Origin: Gammaproteobacteria bacterium DTU037
GTDB taxonomy: Bacteria; Pseudomonadota; Gammaproteobacteria; Pseudomonadales; Pseudomonadaceae
NCBI GenBank assembly: GCA_001513025.1
Contig: LFRZ01000153.1
Span: 1-41,331, forward strand
Direction of reading: 5' to 3'
DNA length: 41,331 nucleotides
Position numbers and translations under genes: made by a program. The notes under the pieces were generated by a model. It was given only the letters and a program-made list of their open reading frames with translations. It was not told the DNA's origin and ran no database searches. Of the stretch, positions 25,015 through 34,385 are shown piece after piece (positions within the stretch are counted from its first letter, which is position 1; every line of letters begins with the position of its first letter).

Positions 25015-26490
25015 TTAATGCAGTTCGCGGAATGACTCCAGCAGTGCAGGAATGCCCGGGAACATGCCGATGCCGGCCATCACCGCACACAGCACAATAA
25101 ACACTATAGATGGGATAATCCAGCGGTCGGTGCGCGACATTTTTTGCCCGCGTTCTTTGTCGCCAATGATGCCAATATTGTCCAGCAGTACGGTTAACGA
25201 CCAGCCAAATACTGGATTGACCAAGGTGGAGGAGAAAATCACAATCGCTGCTGATTGTGAAGTTTTACCTTCACGGGTCATTTGCATACCGGCTTCAAGC
25301 AAGGGTAAGTAAACCCCAACAATCAGTGCCACACTCAGAACTGGCGGCCAAATGGCTAAGTCCATTGGATAGCCCCAAACGGCAGCGATGACACAGAGTA
25401 AACCGGTTAACAGTGCACCCGCTGGAATCGGACGTTTAGCAATCGCGGCCGGTACGATATAGGTACCCCAAGATGAAGCTAAGTTACCACCACCTAATGC
25501 AGTACCCACCACTTGTCGTGCTGCAGCGACACACATAGTGTCGTCAATATTCATCAGTACTTTTTTAGCATCTTTAGGGTAGTTCAGTTGCTGGAAGACA
25601 CGGTGACCTAAGAAGTCCGGTGACCACATGGCAATCGCCAATACCGCAAAAGGTGCTGCTGCAATAAAGTGGTGCAATTCAGGTAAACCCAGTTTCCAAC
25701 CCGTCTCTGCACCCCACCAGTAGGCTGGGTTAAGGTTTGGCAGTCCTGGCTCAGTTGAGAATTCAAAGGGCGCGCCGAGGGCAAAGGCAATCGTCGCGGC
25801 GAGTACGGCTCCGAGTGGAATAGCCAGCCAGCGCTTGCCCAGATGCTCTAAATAGGCATACATAACAATAGTGGCAAACACCACAGCAAAGGCGATATAG
25901 CCCAGATCAAAACCGTTTGCCCAGGCATACAGGTTTTTGATTTGCGAGGTCATGCCAATAAAACCTAAAAACAGCAATAACCCGCCACAAACACCATCAC
26001 TGGTTAACCTCGCCAGCAAGCTTCCGCCTTTAAATACGCCCAGGACAAAGCCCAAGACGCCAATCATAATACCTAAGGCCATTGGATGGCCGCCTGAGGC
26101 AACAATCAATGGAACCAGAGGAATTAAAGGGCCATGGGTACCCGCTAGGTTAGCAGTCGGGTTAAGAAAGCCTGAAAAAACCACCACGAATAAAATCGCA
26201 GCAATCAGCATTTCATAACGGGCATTTTCAATCACAAACGCATTTGAGAGGCCCAAGGGGCCGGCAAATGCAGCAACCACTGCGGCGACCATAACAATTT
26301 TGCCAATGGTTGCGGCCATGGCAGGTACCCAGTCTTCCGCTTCAAAGCGGTAGTCGCGAAAGGGCAGATTCATACGCCAACGACGTGGCGACATAATGCT
26401 CAGTTCGTGTTCTAAGTAGGCTTGTCGAGACGCAAATTCGCTACGTGGTCGATGTAGGGCGCGGTAACTTTTAGAATCATCATTTGCCAT
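25015..26490 (-). CDS. DUF3360-family multi-pass membrane protein, putative transporter
   Basis: 491 residues. A cytoplasmic N-terminal segment of about 60 residues (with SYRALHRPRSEFASRQAYLE and the MNLPFRDYRFEAEDW block) precedes about twelve TM helices. I match this pattern to DUF3360, a family from Pseudomonas, Vibrio and relatives whose fold resembles SulP/NCS2 carriers. The Gly-rich FSGFLNPTANLAGTHGPLIP and ALGGGNLASSWGTYIVPAA segments resemble the substrate-site helices of those carriers. Substrate unknown. A 16-base perfect palindrome lies 50 bases upstream of the start. No ribosome-binding site of high quality is visible near the ATG. Confidence 0.75.
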   Translation of the reverse strand: MANDDSKSYRALHRPRSEFASRQAYLEHELSIMSPRRWRMNLPFRDYRFEAEDWVPAMAATIGKIVMVAAVVAAFAGPLGLSNAFVIENARYEMLIAAILFVVVFSGFLNPTANLAGTHGPLIPLVPLIVASGGHPMALGIMIGVLGFVLGVFKGGSLLARLTSDGVCGGLLLFLGFIGMTSQIKNLYAWANGFDLGYIAFAVVFATIVMYAYLEHLGKRWLAIPLGAVLAATIAFALGAPFEFSTEPGLPNLNPAYWWGAETGWKLGLPELHHFIAAAPFAVLAIAMWSPDFLGHRVFQQLNYPKDAKKVLMNIDDTMCVAAARQVVGTALGGGNLASSWGTYIVPAAIAKRPIPAGALLTGLLCVIAAVWGYPMDLAIWPPVLSVALIVGVYLPLLEAGMQMTREGKTSQSAAIVIFSSTLVNPVFGWSLTVLLDNIGIIGDKERGQKMSRTDRWIIPSIVFIVLCAVMAGIGMFPGIPALLESFRELH

Positions 26491-26526
26491 TTTATTGCTC
26501 TTTTAATAGATGCGACAGACAAAAAG

Positions 26527-26615
26527 ACAGGCGCAAAGGGTTACTGCGCAGTAACACAATGTATGGACTGTCTTGGCCAATGTTTCTTATTGTTATGAGG
26601 GGCGCACAGGCGCAA
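26527..26615. repeat. Palindrome and direct repeat upstream of the DUF3360 gene
   Basis: GTTACTGCGCAGTAAC (26540-26555) is a perfect 16-base palindrome without spacer. ACAGGCGCAA occurs twice in the same orientation, at 26527-26536 and 26606-26615. Position between the start codon at 26490 and the presumed promoter suggests a regulator site for the DUF3360 gene; the regulator is unknown. Confidence 0.5.
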
Positions 26616-26656
26616 GTGAATAAATTGCTATGGGCTACAACTTAATTAAACGCGGG

Positions 26657-26753
26657 TATAATGGGCACTAGTTAAGGCTACAGCAATACGCCTTTTGGAG
26701 GGTGCTTTTGTCGGGCCTGATCGCGTAGGTAAAGTCAATTGCTGTGCCTTTTT
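26657..26753 (+). ncRNA. Candidate small structured RNA (unknown family)
   Basis: A perfect -10 box TATAAT (26657-26662) with a weak -35 (GCTACA, 17 bases away) points rightward into a gene-free stretch. Downstream, AAGGCTACAGCAAT (26674-26687) pairs with ATTGCTGTGCCTT (26738-26750), one bulged base only, and the second arm runs into TTTTT (26749-26753). Inside, CGCCTT (26689-26694) and AGGGTG (26699-26704) form a six-pair hairpin with a UUGG loop, and a weaker third helix is possible (CTTT/AAAG, CCT/AGG). This suggests an RNA of about 80-90 bases shaped as a three-way junction ending in its own terminator. It ends just before the ligB stop codon on the other strand. It does not match the SRP RNA core. 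Confidence 0.45.
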
Positions 26754-26758
26754 GATAT

Positions 26759-28483
<1,725 letters not shown>

Positions 28484-28576
28484 TCAGTGTAGTCAAGATT
28501 TGTCCAGTGTCTTGGTTAAGGTTCAATTAAGACGTAAGCGTTAAGCTTCGGGGTAGAATATTTAGAGGCGCTGGTA

Positions 28577-29866
28577 ATGAAAAAAATCATGTATGGCGTG
28601 GCCTTATTGGTCTTGGCAACTTGGGGATTAACCGTTTACGGGCATAACTCGGCAATGGATGTGTGGTGGTGGCGTAAGCAGCTGATCTATGTGAGCGGCT
28701 TTGCTTCGTTTGTTTTAATGTCACTGATCATGGTGCTGGCCGTGCGCCCACGCTGGCTAGAAAAGCCATTGGGTGGCTTGGATAAAATGTATCGCCTGCA
28801 TAAGTGGGCGGGTATCTGGGCGATTTCGCTTGGAGTCAGTCACTACTTATTGAAACTGTCGAAAGATTTACTCCGAGTGTTTTTCGAGCGTGAGGTGAAA
28901 GGCCCGCGTATTGAGACTTTTCTGGAGGTCTTTCGTGATGCCGCTAAAGATATCGGCGAATGGTCGGTGTGGATTCTAGGCATTATGCTGATCATCACCT
29001 TATGGCAACGCTTCCCTTATCATCTTTGGCGCTATGCGCATAAAGCCTTAGCCGTGATCTATGTGCTGATTGCTTTTCATGGTGTGGTCTTAGCGCCTGC
29101 GGGCTGGTGGACTGAACCTGCTGGGTTATTACTGGCCGTCTCTGCGCTAGTGGGCGTGTACTGTGCCTTTATCGCGCTGAGTGGTCGCATCGGACGTACT
29201 CGCCGTTACCAAGGGCAGGTGCTCAGTGTCAAACAACACAAGGGTGGTGTGCTTGAGGTAGTCTGCCAGTTACCAAAACAATGGACGCATAAGCCTGGAC
29301 AGTTTGCTTTTTTAACCTTTGATCGTTTTGAAGGCGCGCACCCCTTTACCGTGAGCAGTGCCGATCATGGCGATGGCCAAGTTAGTTTTGCGATTAAAGC
29401 TTTAGGTGATTACACCAGGCGTTTACAGACCGAGTTAGAGGTTGGCCGAGCGGTGCGTGTTGAAGGACCATACGGCTGCTTTGATATGCACAATAAGGGT
29501 AAACAAGTGTGGATTGGCGCAGGAATTGGGGTTACCCCATTTATTGCTTGGCTCGAATCTTTGCAGGATCACCCCGAGCGAGCGCCGCAAGCGACCTTAT
29601 ATTACTGTGTAAAAAATGCTGAGGAAGCGGTCTTTGCTGAGCAGTTACAGCGCTTAGCCGATGCGCTGCCGAACGTGACCTTAGAGGTGCATTACAGTGA
29701 TCAGCAAGGTCATCTTTGTGCTGAGCAGGCCTTGCAGCAGTATTCTGCAGATACTCGAGTGTGGTTTTGTGGCCCGCAGAATTTTGCCGATGCTTTACAA
29801 GAGGGCATGCATAAATTGGGTTGTCCCGCAGGTAACTTTCATAAAGAGTACTTTCAAATGCGCTAA
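28577..29866 (+). CDS. Ferric reductase-like flavocytochrome
   Basis: 429 residues. Six TM helices (about 1-205) carry two His pairs spaced as in ferric reductase/NADPH oxidase proteins: His75 and His89, His155 and His168, suited to bind two b haems. A ferredoxin-reductase module follows: FAD-binding HPFTVSSA, then GPYGCF, the nucleotide-binding GAGIGVTPF, and a C-terminal CGP with terminal aromatic residue. It would pass electrons from NAD(P)H across the inner membrane; the acceptor (ferric siderophore, oxygen, quinone or other) is unknown. GAGG lies before the ATG. It is divergent from ligB (126-base gap) and ends with a hairpin terminator. Confidence 0.9.
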   Translation: MKKIMYGVALLVLATWGLTVYGHNSAMDVWWWRKQLIYVSGFASFVLMSLIMVLAVRPRWLEKPLGGLDKMYRLHKWAGIWAISLGVSHYLLKLSKDLLRVFFEREVKGPRIETFLEVFRDAAKDIGEWSVWILGIMLIITLWQRFPYHLWRYAHKALAVIYVLIAFHGVVLAPAGWWTEPAGLLLAVSALVGVYCAFIALSGRIGRTRRYQGQVLSVKQHKGGVLEVVCQLPKQWTHKPGQFAFLTFDRFEGAHPFTVSSADHGDGQVSFAIKALGDYTRRLQTELEVGRAVRVEGPYGCFDMHNKGKQVWIGAGIGVTPFIAWLESLQDHPERAPQATLYYCVKNAEEAVFAEQLQRLADALPNVTLEVHYSDQQGHLCAEQALQQYSADTRVWFCGPQNFADALQEGMHKLGCPAGNFHKEYFQMR

Positions 29867-29886
29867 GGGGGTGCCTAGCAGCGTAT

Positions 29887-29922
29887 AAACGCCCTAAGGA
29901 TTGTTGAATTGTTAGGGCGTTT
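29887..29922. terminator. Hairpin terminator between convergent genes
   Basis: AAACGCCCTAA (29887-29897) pairs perfectly with TTAGGGCGTTT (29912-29922), loop of 14. The stem ends in three Ts on each strand, so it can serve the flavocytochrome (plus) and the hydrolase gene (minus). Confidence 0.7.
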
Positions 29923-29947
29923 GCGTTATCGGGCTGGCCGATCATTT

Positions 29948-30607
29948 TTAAGGCTGCTGACTGTCAGTAGATTGGTACAACCAGCTCACTTCTGGATAGT
30001 TGGCAAAGGCGCTGGGAAACAGGTATTCACCCCTGAGTAAGGGGGCATTGATTTGCTGCCACTGGGGCTGAAATGGCGTTGCTGAGTGTTGCAGCGCATC
30101 AGCCAGCAAGGTGGTGCAATACAAGTGTGCGCTGCTGCGCTCGGCTAAGACAAAGGGTTGCTGCAGTTGCTGAAGTAACCAGGCGGCGGCTTGCTGATTG
30201 TCCTTTGCCGTGACAAAGGTCGGTCGTGCAATAGCAAAGCTGCGCGCCAGCCGTGGGTCAAGAAACTCACGCAGGGTTGAGCTTAATACTTGGTTGCTGC
30301 GCAGCGGATCATCATCGGTACTGGCATGCACAATCAAGGGTTCTGGCTGCAAGCTGACCAGCATACCAATATGCGAAAATTCACCTTTGCTTAGGGTTTG
30401 GATAATCTGGCTTTCTGCCGAAGTACCCAAGCGAAACACCCAGTCACCCACCGCCAAAGGCGGTAGCGCCGCTAGCGACCAAACAGGGCGCGCAGCGGGT
30501 GCTTGAGCGATATAGAGTGCAGCGCTCAAACCAAACGCTGCCACCAGCAGTAGCAGTAGCAGGCTGCGTAGTGGGTGTTGAGCCATGCGTGCCATGTTGT
30601 TTAGCAT
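29948..30607 (-). CDS. YiiX/YebB-like NlpC/P60 cysteine hydrolase, membrane anchored
   Basis: 219 residues. An N-terminal TM segment (about 14-35, SLLLLLLVAAFGLSAALYI) is followed by a circularly permuted papain-fold domain. It opens with VGDWVFRLG, has the conserved His in KGEFSHIGM (His79), and the Cys in LYCTTLL (Cys163), in the order His before Cys that marks the permuted YiiX/YebB (Peptidase_C92) group. The active site would face the periplasm. Substrates of the family are mostly unknown; amide or lipid-ester hydrolysis is suggested for relatives. The small lipoprotein gene upstream ends 21 bases before its start, so the two probably form an operon. Confidence 0.82.
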   Translation of the reverse strand: MLNNMARMAQHPLRSLLLLLLVAAFGLSAALYIAQAPAARPVWSLAALPPLAVGDWVFRLGTSAESQIIQTLSKGEFSHIGMLVSLQPEPLIVHASTDDDPLRSNQVLSSTLREFLDPRLARSFAIARPTFVTAKDNQQAAAWLLQQLQQPFVLAERSSAHLYCTTLLADALQHSATPFQPQWQQINAPLLRGEYLFPSAFANYPEVSWLYQSTDSQQP

Positions 30608-30628
30608 AAAACAGCCATCCGCAGGGCC

Positions 30629-31033
30629 TTACAAAGAGACTTTCCAGCCATGCTCGGTTTTCACCAATGCGATGTTTTCCTGTTTTTCTGGCGCATCAGC
30701 ATTTTTATATTCAATGGTGGCGACCAAGTGGGCGCGAGTTTTATCCGCGTTGTACTCAGGATTTGAGTAGCTGATATGTTTCACGCCACCTAAACGTATA
30801 ACGCGCGTGCTGGTGTCGGCCAGCATAATGCTGAGCTTGCCGCGTAGTAGGGCATCCTGCTCTTTAGGCGCATCAGTTAAAATATGTAAGGTGTTGATGA
30901 CGCCATTGATATCATTGGCAAGCACTGCATTAATATAATCCTGCGCGACCTTCTCAGGTGTATCGCTTGCTGAACACGCCATTAATAGGGCTGCGGTGAG
31001 GAGCATAAATAAGCCGTTACGGAGAATGTGCAT
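30629..31033 (-). CDS. Small lipoprotein of DUF4878 type
   Basis: 134 residues from the ATG at 31033, with AAGGA seven bases upstream; a longer reading from 31084 has no such site. The signal peptide ends in the lipobox LLMAC (Cys20). The mature part SASDTPEKVAQDYINAVLAN is the start of an NTF2-like fold seen in DUF4878/lumazine-binding-like lipoproteins, ending in HGWKVSL. The function is unknown; NTF2-like lipoproteins often bind small molecules or partners. It is upstream of the cysteine hydrolase gene on the same strand. Confidence 0.78.
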   Translation of the reverse strand: MHILRNGLFMLLTAALLMACSASDTPEKVAQDYINAVLANDINGVINTLHILTDAPKEQDALLRGKLSIMLADTSTRVIRLGGVKHISYSNPEYNADKTRAHLVATIEYKNADAPEKQENIALVKTEHGWKVSL

Positions 31034-31190
31034 AACAATTCCTTGGGTGGGGACAATAGGGTTGTGCAGTATAGCTGTTGTCATGCGTGGCTTAACTGAA
31101 TTGTTGCTTGTTTGCCTGGCCTTAAGTGTATTTTACTTAGGCTGATTGAGCGGGAGCAGATGAGGCTGTGTGAGTTAAGTTATATTTTAC

Positions 31191-31205
31191 TAGACGACTG
31201 GTCTG
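31191..31205 (+). promoter_or_regulatory. Operator O1 upstream of nemR-like gene
   Basis: TAGACGACTGGTCTG is nearly identical to O2 at 31859-31873 (13 of 15 bases). It stands between a weak -35 (TTACTA at 31187) and a -10 box TATTAT (31211-31216). This fits autorepression by the TetR-type protein encoded from 31227. Confidence 0.7.
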
Positions 31206-31226
31206 TTTTTTATTATCCTAACTCGT

Positions 31227-31811
31227 ATGAAAACAACTTATGATGATACCCGCCAGCATTTACTCGATATCGGTCAGCATATTATGGCCGCTAAGGGATT
31301 TTCTAGTGTGGGACTGAATGAAATTTTACGCACTGCAGGTGTGCCTAAAGGCTCGTTTTATCACTATTTTCCATCCAAAGAATTATATGGACAGGCTGTC
31401 CTTGAAGCGTATTTTTCTGCCTATTTAGCGGCACAAAAGCAGCGTTTTAATGATTCAAGTACGCCGGCCGCGGAACGTTTGCTCGGCTATTGGCAGCAGT
31501 GGTTGATCTCGAATAGCGGTGCGTGCCATGAGCAAAAATGTTTAGTGGTCAAACTAAGCGCAGAGGTTGCCGATTTATCGGAAGCCATGCGCTTAACCTT
31601 ACGCGATGGGACTGACCAAGTGATTGCACAGTTGGCTGATTGCATACGTGCAGGTCAAGTGGACGGCTCGCTTGTAGTGACGGATGCGCCTGCAAGCGCA
31701 GTGATGCTTTATCAATTATGGCTAGGCGCCAGCTTGCTGGCTAAATTGCATCGCACCAGCGTGCCGATGGAGCAAGCGCTGCAGATGACGCGTACGACAT
31801 TACTCGGATAG
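31227..31811 (+). CDS. nemR: TetR-family redox/electrophile-sensing repressor, NemR-like
   Basis: 194 residues. The N-terminal helix-turn-helix is LNEILRTAGVPKGSFYHYFP (30-49). The C-terminal domain follows E. coli NemR closely in pattern: KCLVVKLSAEVADLSEAMR and LYQLWLGASLLAKLHR. Cys105 and Lys173 correspond to NemR Cys106 and Lys175, which join by a reversible bond on HOCl exposure (known for E. coli). NemR represses genes for detoxifying N-ethylmaleimide, methylglyoxal and related compounds. Here the targets would be yqhD and curA, downstream on the same strand. No ribosome-binding site precedes the ATG, and the presumed start of transcription is only a few bases upstream, so a leaderless or near-leaderless message is possible. 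Confidence 0.85.
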   Translation: MKTTYDDTRQHLLDIGQHIMAAKGFSSVGLNEILRTAGVPKGSFYHYFPSKELYGQAVLEAYFSAYLAAQKQRFNDSSTPAAERLLGYWQQWLISNSGACHEQKCLVVKLSAEVADLSEAMRLTLRDGTDQVIAQLADCIRAGQVDGSLVVTDAPASAVMLYQLWLGASLLAKLHRTSVPMEQALQMTRTTLLG

Positions 31812-31847
31812 TTGAAGTGTTGTGTACTTGCATAGTGCAGGTGCTTT

Positions 31848-31873
31848 TATAATTAAAATAGACGACCGGTCTA
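31848..31873 (+). promoter_or_regulatory. yqhD-curA promoter -10 box and operator O2
   Basis: TATAAT (31848-31853) is followed directly by TAGACGACCGGTCTA (31859-31873), a palindrome with arms TAGAC/GTCTA and a GACCGGTC core. The operator covers the expected transcription start, a classical repressor position. The -35 box is weak. It shares its sequence with O1 in front of nemR. Confidence 0.75.
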
Positions 31874-31916
31874 ATCTTTTGGTCGGCGTAACCCAGGAAC
31901 AGGAGTCACAGATAGC

Positions 31917-33074
31917 ATGCTTAATTTTGATTTTTACAACCCGACGCAAATCAGTTTTGGCCAAGGCAGTATTGCCAAGCTAGATCGTTTGGTACCGGCA
32001 GACGCCAAGGTGATGCTGCTATTTGGTGGCCAGAGTGCGCAACGTACCGGTACGTTAGATGAAGTGAAGGCTGCACTCGGTGGGCGTAAGGTGCTTTTGT
32101 TTGGCGGCGTTGAAGCCAATCCAACCTACGAGAAACTGATGGAGGCGGTACAGATTGCGCGTGAGGAGAAAATTGATTTCTTGCTCGCAGTGGGCGGCGG
32201 ATCAGTGATTGATGGCACTAAGTTTGTTGCCGCAGCAGTGCCTTATACTGACGAGCCGTGGAATATTCTACTCAGCGGTGGCCGTGATATTAAGCAAGCT
32301 TTGCCGATCGGTACAGTGTTGACCCTCGCCGCGACGGGTTCAGAAATGAACAACGGTAGCGTGATCACCCGCCGTTCATTGCAAGCCAAGCTACCGTTCC
32401 ATAGCGATTTCGTCTTCCCACAGTTTTCTATTTTAGATCCAACGAAAAGCTTTACCTTGCCTGAGCGTCAAGTGGCTAACGGAGTCGTCGATGCGTTTGT
32501 GCATGTGATTGAGCAGTATTTGACTTATCCGGTGAATGCGCCGGTGCAAGATCGTTTTGCTGAAGGCTTACTGCAAACATTGGTTGAGCAAGGCCCATTA
32601 GCCTTAAGTCAGCCCGATGACTATGAGGTACGCGCTAATCTGATGTGGGTTGCTACTTTGGCATTGAATGGTTTGATCGGCGCAGGCGTTCCGCAAGATT
32701 GGTCAACCCACTTAATTGGTCATGAGTTGACCGCTTTATATGGTCTTGATCATGCACAAACCCTTGCCGTTATTCTGCCTTCGATGATGCAAGAGCGTCG
32801 TCTCGCCAAGCGTGAGAAATTACTTCAGTACGCTGAGCGTGTGTGGAATCTGCGTGACGGTGATGCGGAGCAACGTATTGATGCTGCGATTGAGCAGACC
32901 CGTGCGTTTTTTGAAAGTTTGGGTGTTAAAACCCGCCTGAAAGACTATGACCTTGCCCAAGCAGAGGTTGAGACAGCGCTAAAGCAGCTGGAAGAGCACG
33001 GTATGCAGCAGCTAGGTGAGCATAAAGATATTGATCTAGCGGTCAGTCGTCGTGTACTTGAAGCCAGTCTTTAA
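31917..33074 (+). CDS. yqhD: NADPH-dependent aldehyde reductase, YqhD type (iron/zinc alcohol dehydrogenase family)
   Basis: 385 residues, near E. coli YqhD (387). YqhD reduces many short aldehydes, including methylglyoxal, glyoxal, acrolein and malondialdehyde, to alcohols with NADPH. Seen: GGGS (93-96) in the cofactor site, and metal ligands Asp192 and His196 in VDAFVHVIEQ, His265 in THLIGHE, and His279 in GLDHAQT. Blocks such as NGVVDAFVH and ALNGLIGAGVPQDW agree with YqhD almost word for word. The AGGAG site is eleven bases from the ATG. The gene lies 105 bases after nemR behind its own operator, and 21 bases before curA. Confidence 0.93.
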   Translation: MLNFDFYNPTQISFGQGSIAKLDRLVPADAKVMLLFGGQSAQRTGTLDEVKAALGGRKVLLFGGVEANPTYEKLMEAVQIAREEKIDFLLAVGGGSVIDGTKFVAAAVPYTDEPWNILLSGGRDIKQALPIGTVLTLAATGSEMNNGSVITRRSLQAKLPFHSDFVFPQFSILDPTKSFTLPERQVANGVVDAFVHVIEQYLTYPVNAPVQDRFAEGLLQTLVEQGPLALSQPDDYEVRANLMWVATLALNGLIGAGVPQDWSTHLIGHELTALYGLDHAQTLAVILPSMMQERRLAKREKLLQYAERVWNLRDGDAEQRIDAAIEQTRAFFESLGVKTRLKDYDLAQAEVETALKQLEEHGMQQLGEHKDIDLAVSRRVLEASL

Positions 33075-33095
33075 TCGTCTTGTTAGGAGGTCTCT

Positions 33096-34136
33096 ATGAC
33101 CCAATCTACACAGAGTAACCGTCGTATTGTGTTGGCGTCGCGCCCGCAGGGTGCGCCAACCCCAGAAAACTTTCGCCTCGAAGAACAGGCCGTGCCGACC
33201 CCTAAAGAGGGTCAAGTGTTGCTGCGCACGGTGTACTTATCTCTCGATCCCTATATGCGTGGACGGATGAGTGATGGGCCATCTTACGCTGAGCCTGTGG
33301 CCGTGGATGAGGTGATGGTCGGTGCCGTAGTGAGCCGTGTGGTCGCGTCCAAACATGCAAAATTTGCCGAAGGTGATTGGGTGCTGGCCAATACGGGTTG
33401 GCAAGATTATGCCCTGAGTGACGGTTCAGACTTGATGCCACTGGGCCGCACCCCGAAGAATCCGTCTTATGCGCTGGGTATTCTAGGCATGCCAGGCTTT
33501 ACCGCTTATATGGGCTTACTGGATATTGGCCGTCCACAAGCGGGTGAAACTTTGGTCGTGGCCGCCGCCACTGGGCCTGTTGGCGCTACTGTTGGGCAAA
33601 TTGCCAAGATCAAAGGCTGTCATGTCGTGGGTGTTGCCGGTGGTGCTGAAAAATGTCGCTATGCCGTTGAGGTTCAAGGCTTTGATGCCTGTATCGATCA
33701 TCATGCCGAGGATTTTGCTCAGCAGTTAGCTCAAGCGTGTCCGCAGGGTATTGATATCTACTATGAAAACGTTGGTGGTAAAGTCTTTGATGCCGTATTG
33801 CCACTGCTCAATACCAAAGCGCGTATTCCAGTCTGTGGTTTGATTGCCAATTACAACGCCACTGCGTTACCGCCTGGCCCAGATCGCTTGGCGCTACTGA
33901 TGAGCACCATTCTAATTAAACGCTTAACTATGCAAGGCTTTATCATTTTTGATGATTATGCGCCGCGCTACCCAGAGTTTAGTGCTGATATGCAGCAGTG
34001 GTTAGCCAACCAACAAATTACCTACCGCGAAGACCTGGTACAAGGCCTAGCCAATGCGCCAGACGCTTTTATCGGCTTATTGCAAGGCAGTAACTTCGGT
34101 AAATTGGTGATTCAAGTGGGTGCCCAAGAGCAGTAA
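33096..34136 (+). CDS. curA: NADPH-dependent enone/curcumin reductase, CurA type
   Basis: 346 residues of the medium-chain dehydrogenase superfamily, leukotriene B4 dehydrogenase-like group without zinc. Blocks: NRRIVLASRPQGAPTPENF at the start, LSLDPYMRGRMSD, LGMPGFTAYMGLLDIGRPQ, the nucleotide-binding AAATGPVGATVGQIAKIKG, and DIYYENVGGKVFDAVLPLL. E. coli CurA (YncB) reduces conjugated double bonds of enones such as curcumin. A strong AGGAGGT site precedes the ATG. Directly downstream of yqhD, it probably removes alpha,beta-unsaturated carbonyls, complementing YqhD on saturated aldehydes. No terminator was recognised in the 249 bases after it. Confidence 0.9.
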   Translation: MTQSTQSNRRIVLASRPQGAPTPENFRLEEQAVPTPKEGQVLLRTVYLSLDPYMRGRMSDGPSYAEPVAVDEVMVGAVVSRVVASKHAKFAEGDWVLANTGWQDYALSDGSDLMPLGRTPKNPSYALGILGMPGFTAYMGLLDIGRPQAGETLVVAAATGPVGATVGQIAKIKGCHVVGVAGGAEKCRYAVEVQGFDACIDHHAEDFAQQLAQACPQGIDIYYENVGGKVFDAVLPLLNTKARIPVCGLIANYNATALPPGPDRLALLMSTILIKRLTMQGFIIFDDYAPRYPEFSADMQQWLANQQITYREDLVQGLANAPDAFIGLLQGSNFGKLVIQVGAQEQ

Positions 34137-34385
34137 CATCTGTGCTGTCATAAGTGAGATGCAGGCTACAGAGGTGAAATGTCGATAACTGGTAAAACAG
34201 TTAGACCTTTGCTGCTTGCATCAACCTATTATTAGTTGCGCGTAAGACCTCCTACTTTGAGTGCGAGGATGGATAGAGCGGTAGACCTAGCGGCAAAAAT
34301 TGGCATAGGCTGTACGCCTTAGCAGAGAAACTGGTTGTAAAATCTTACCCTGAGCATCACCTATTACGCAGGGATTAAATTATTT

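Noticed and set aside
26657..26753. SRP 4.5S RNA or tRNA at the candidate RNA locus
   Set aside because: The conserved SRP core (GGTCAGG...GGAAGGAAGCAGCC type) and any cloverleaf with a TTCGA loop are absent.
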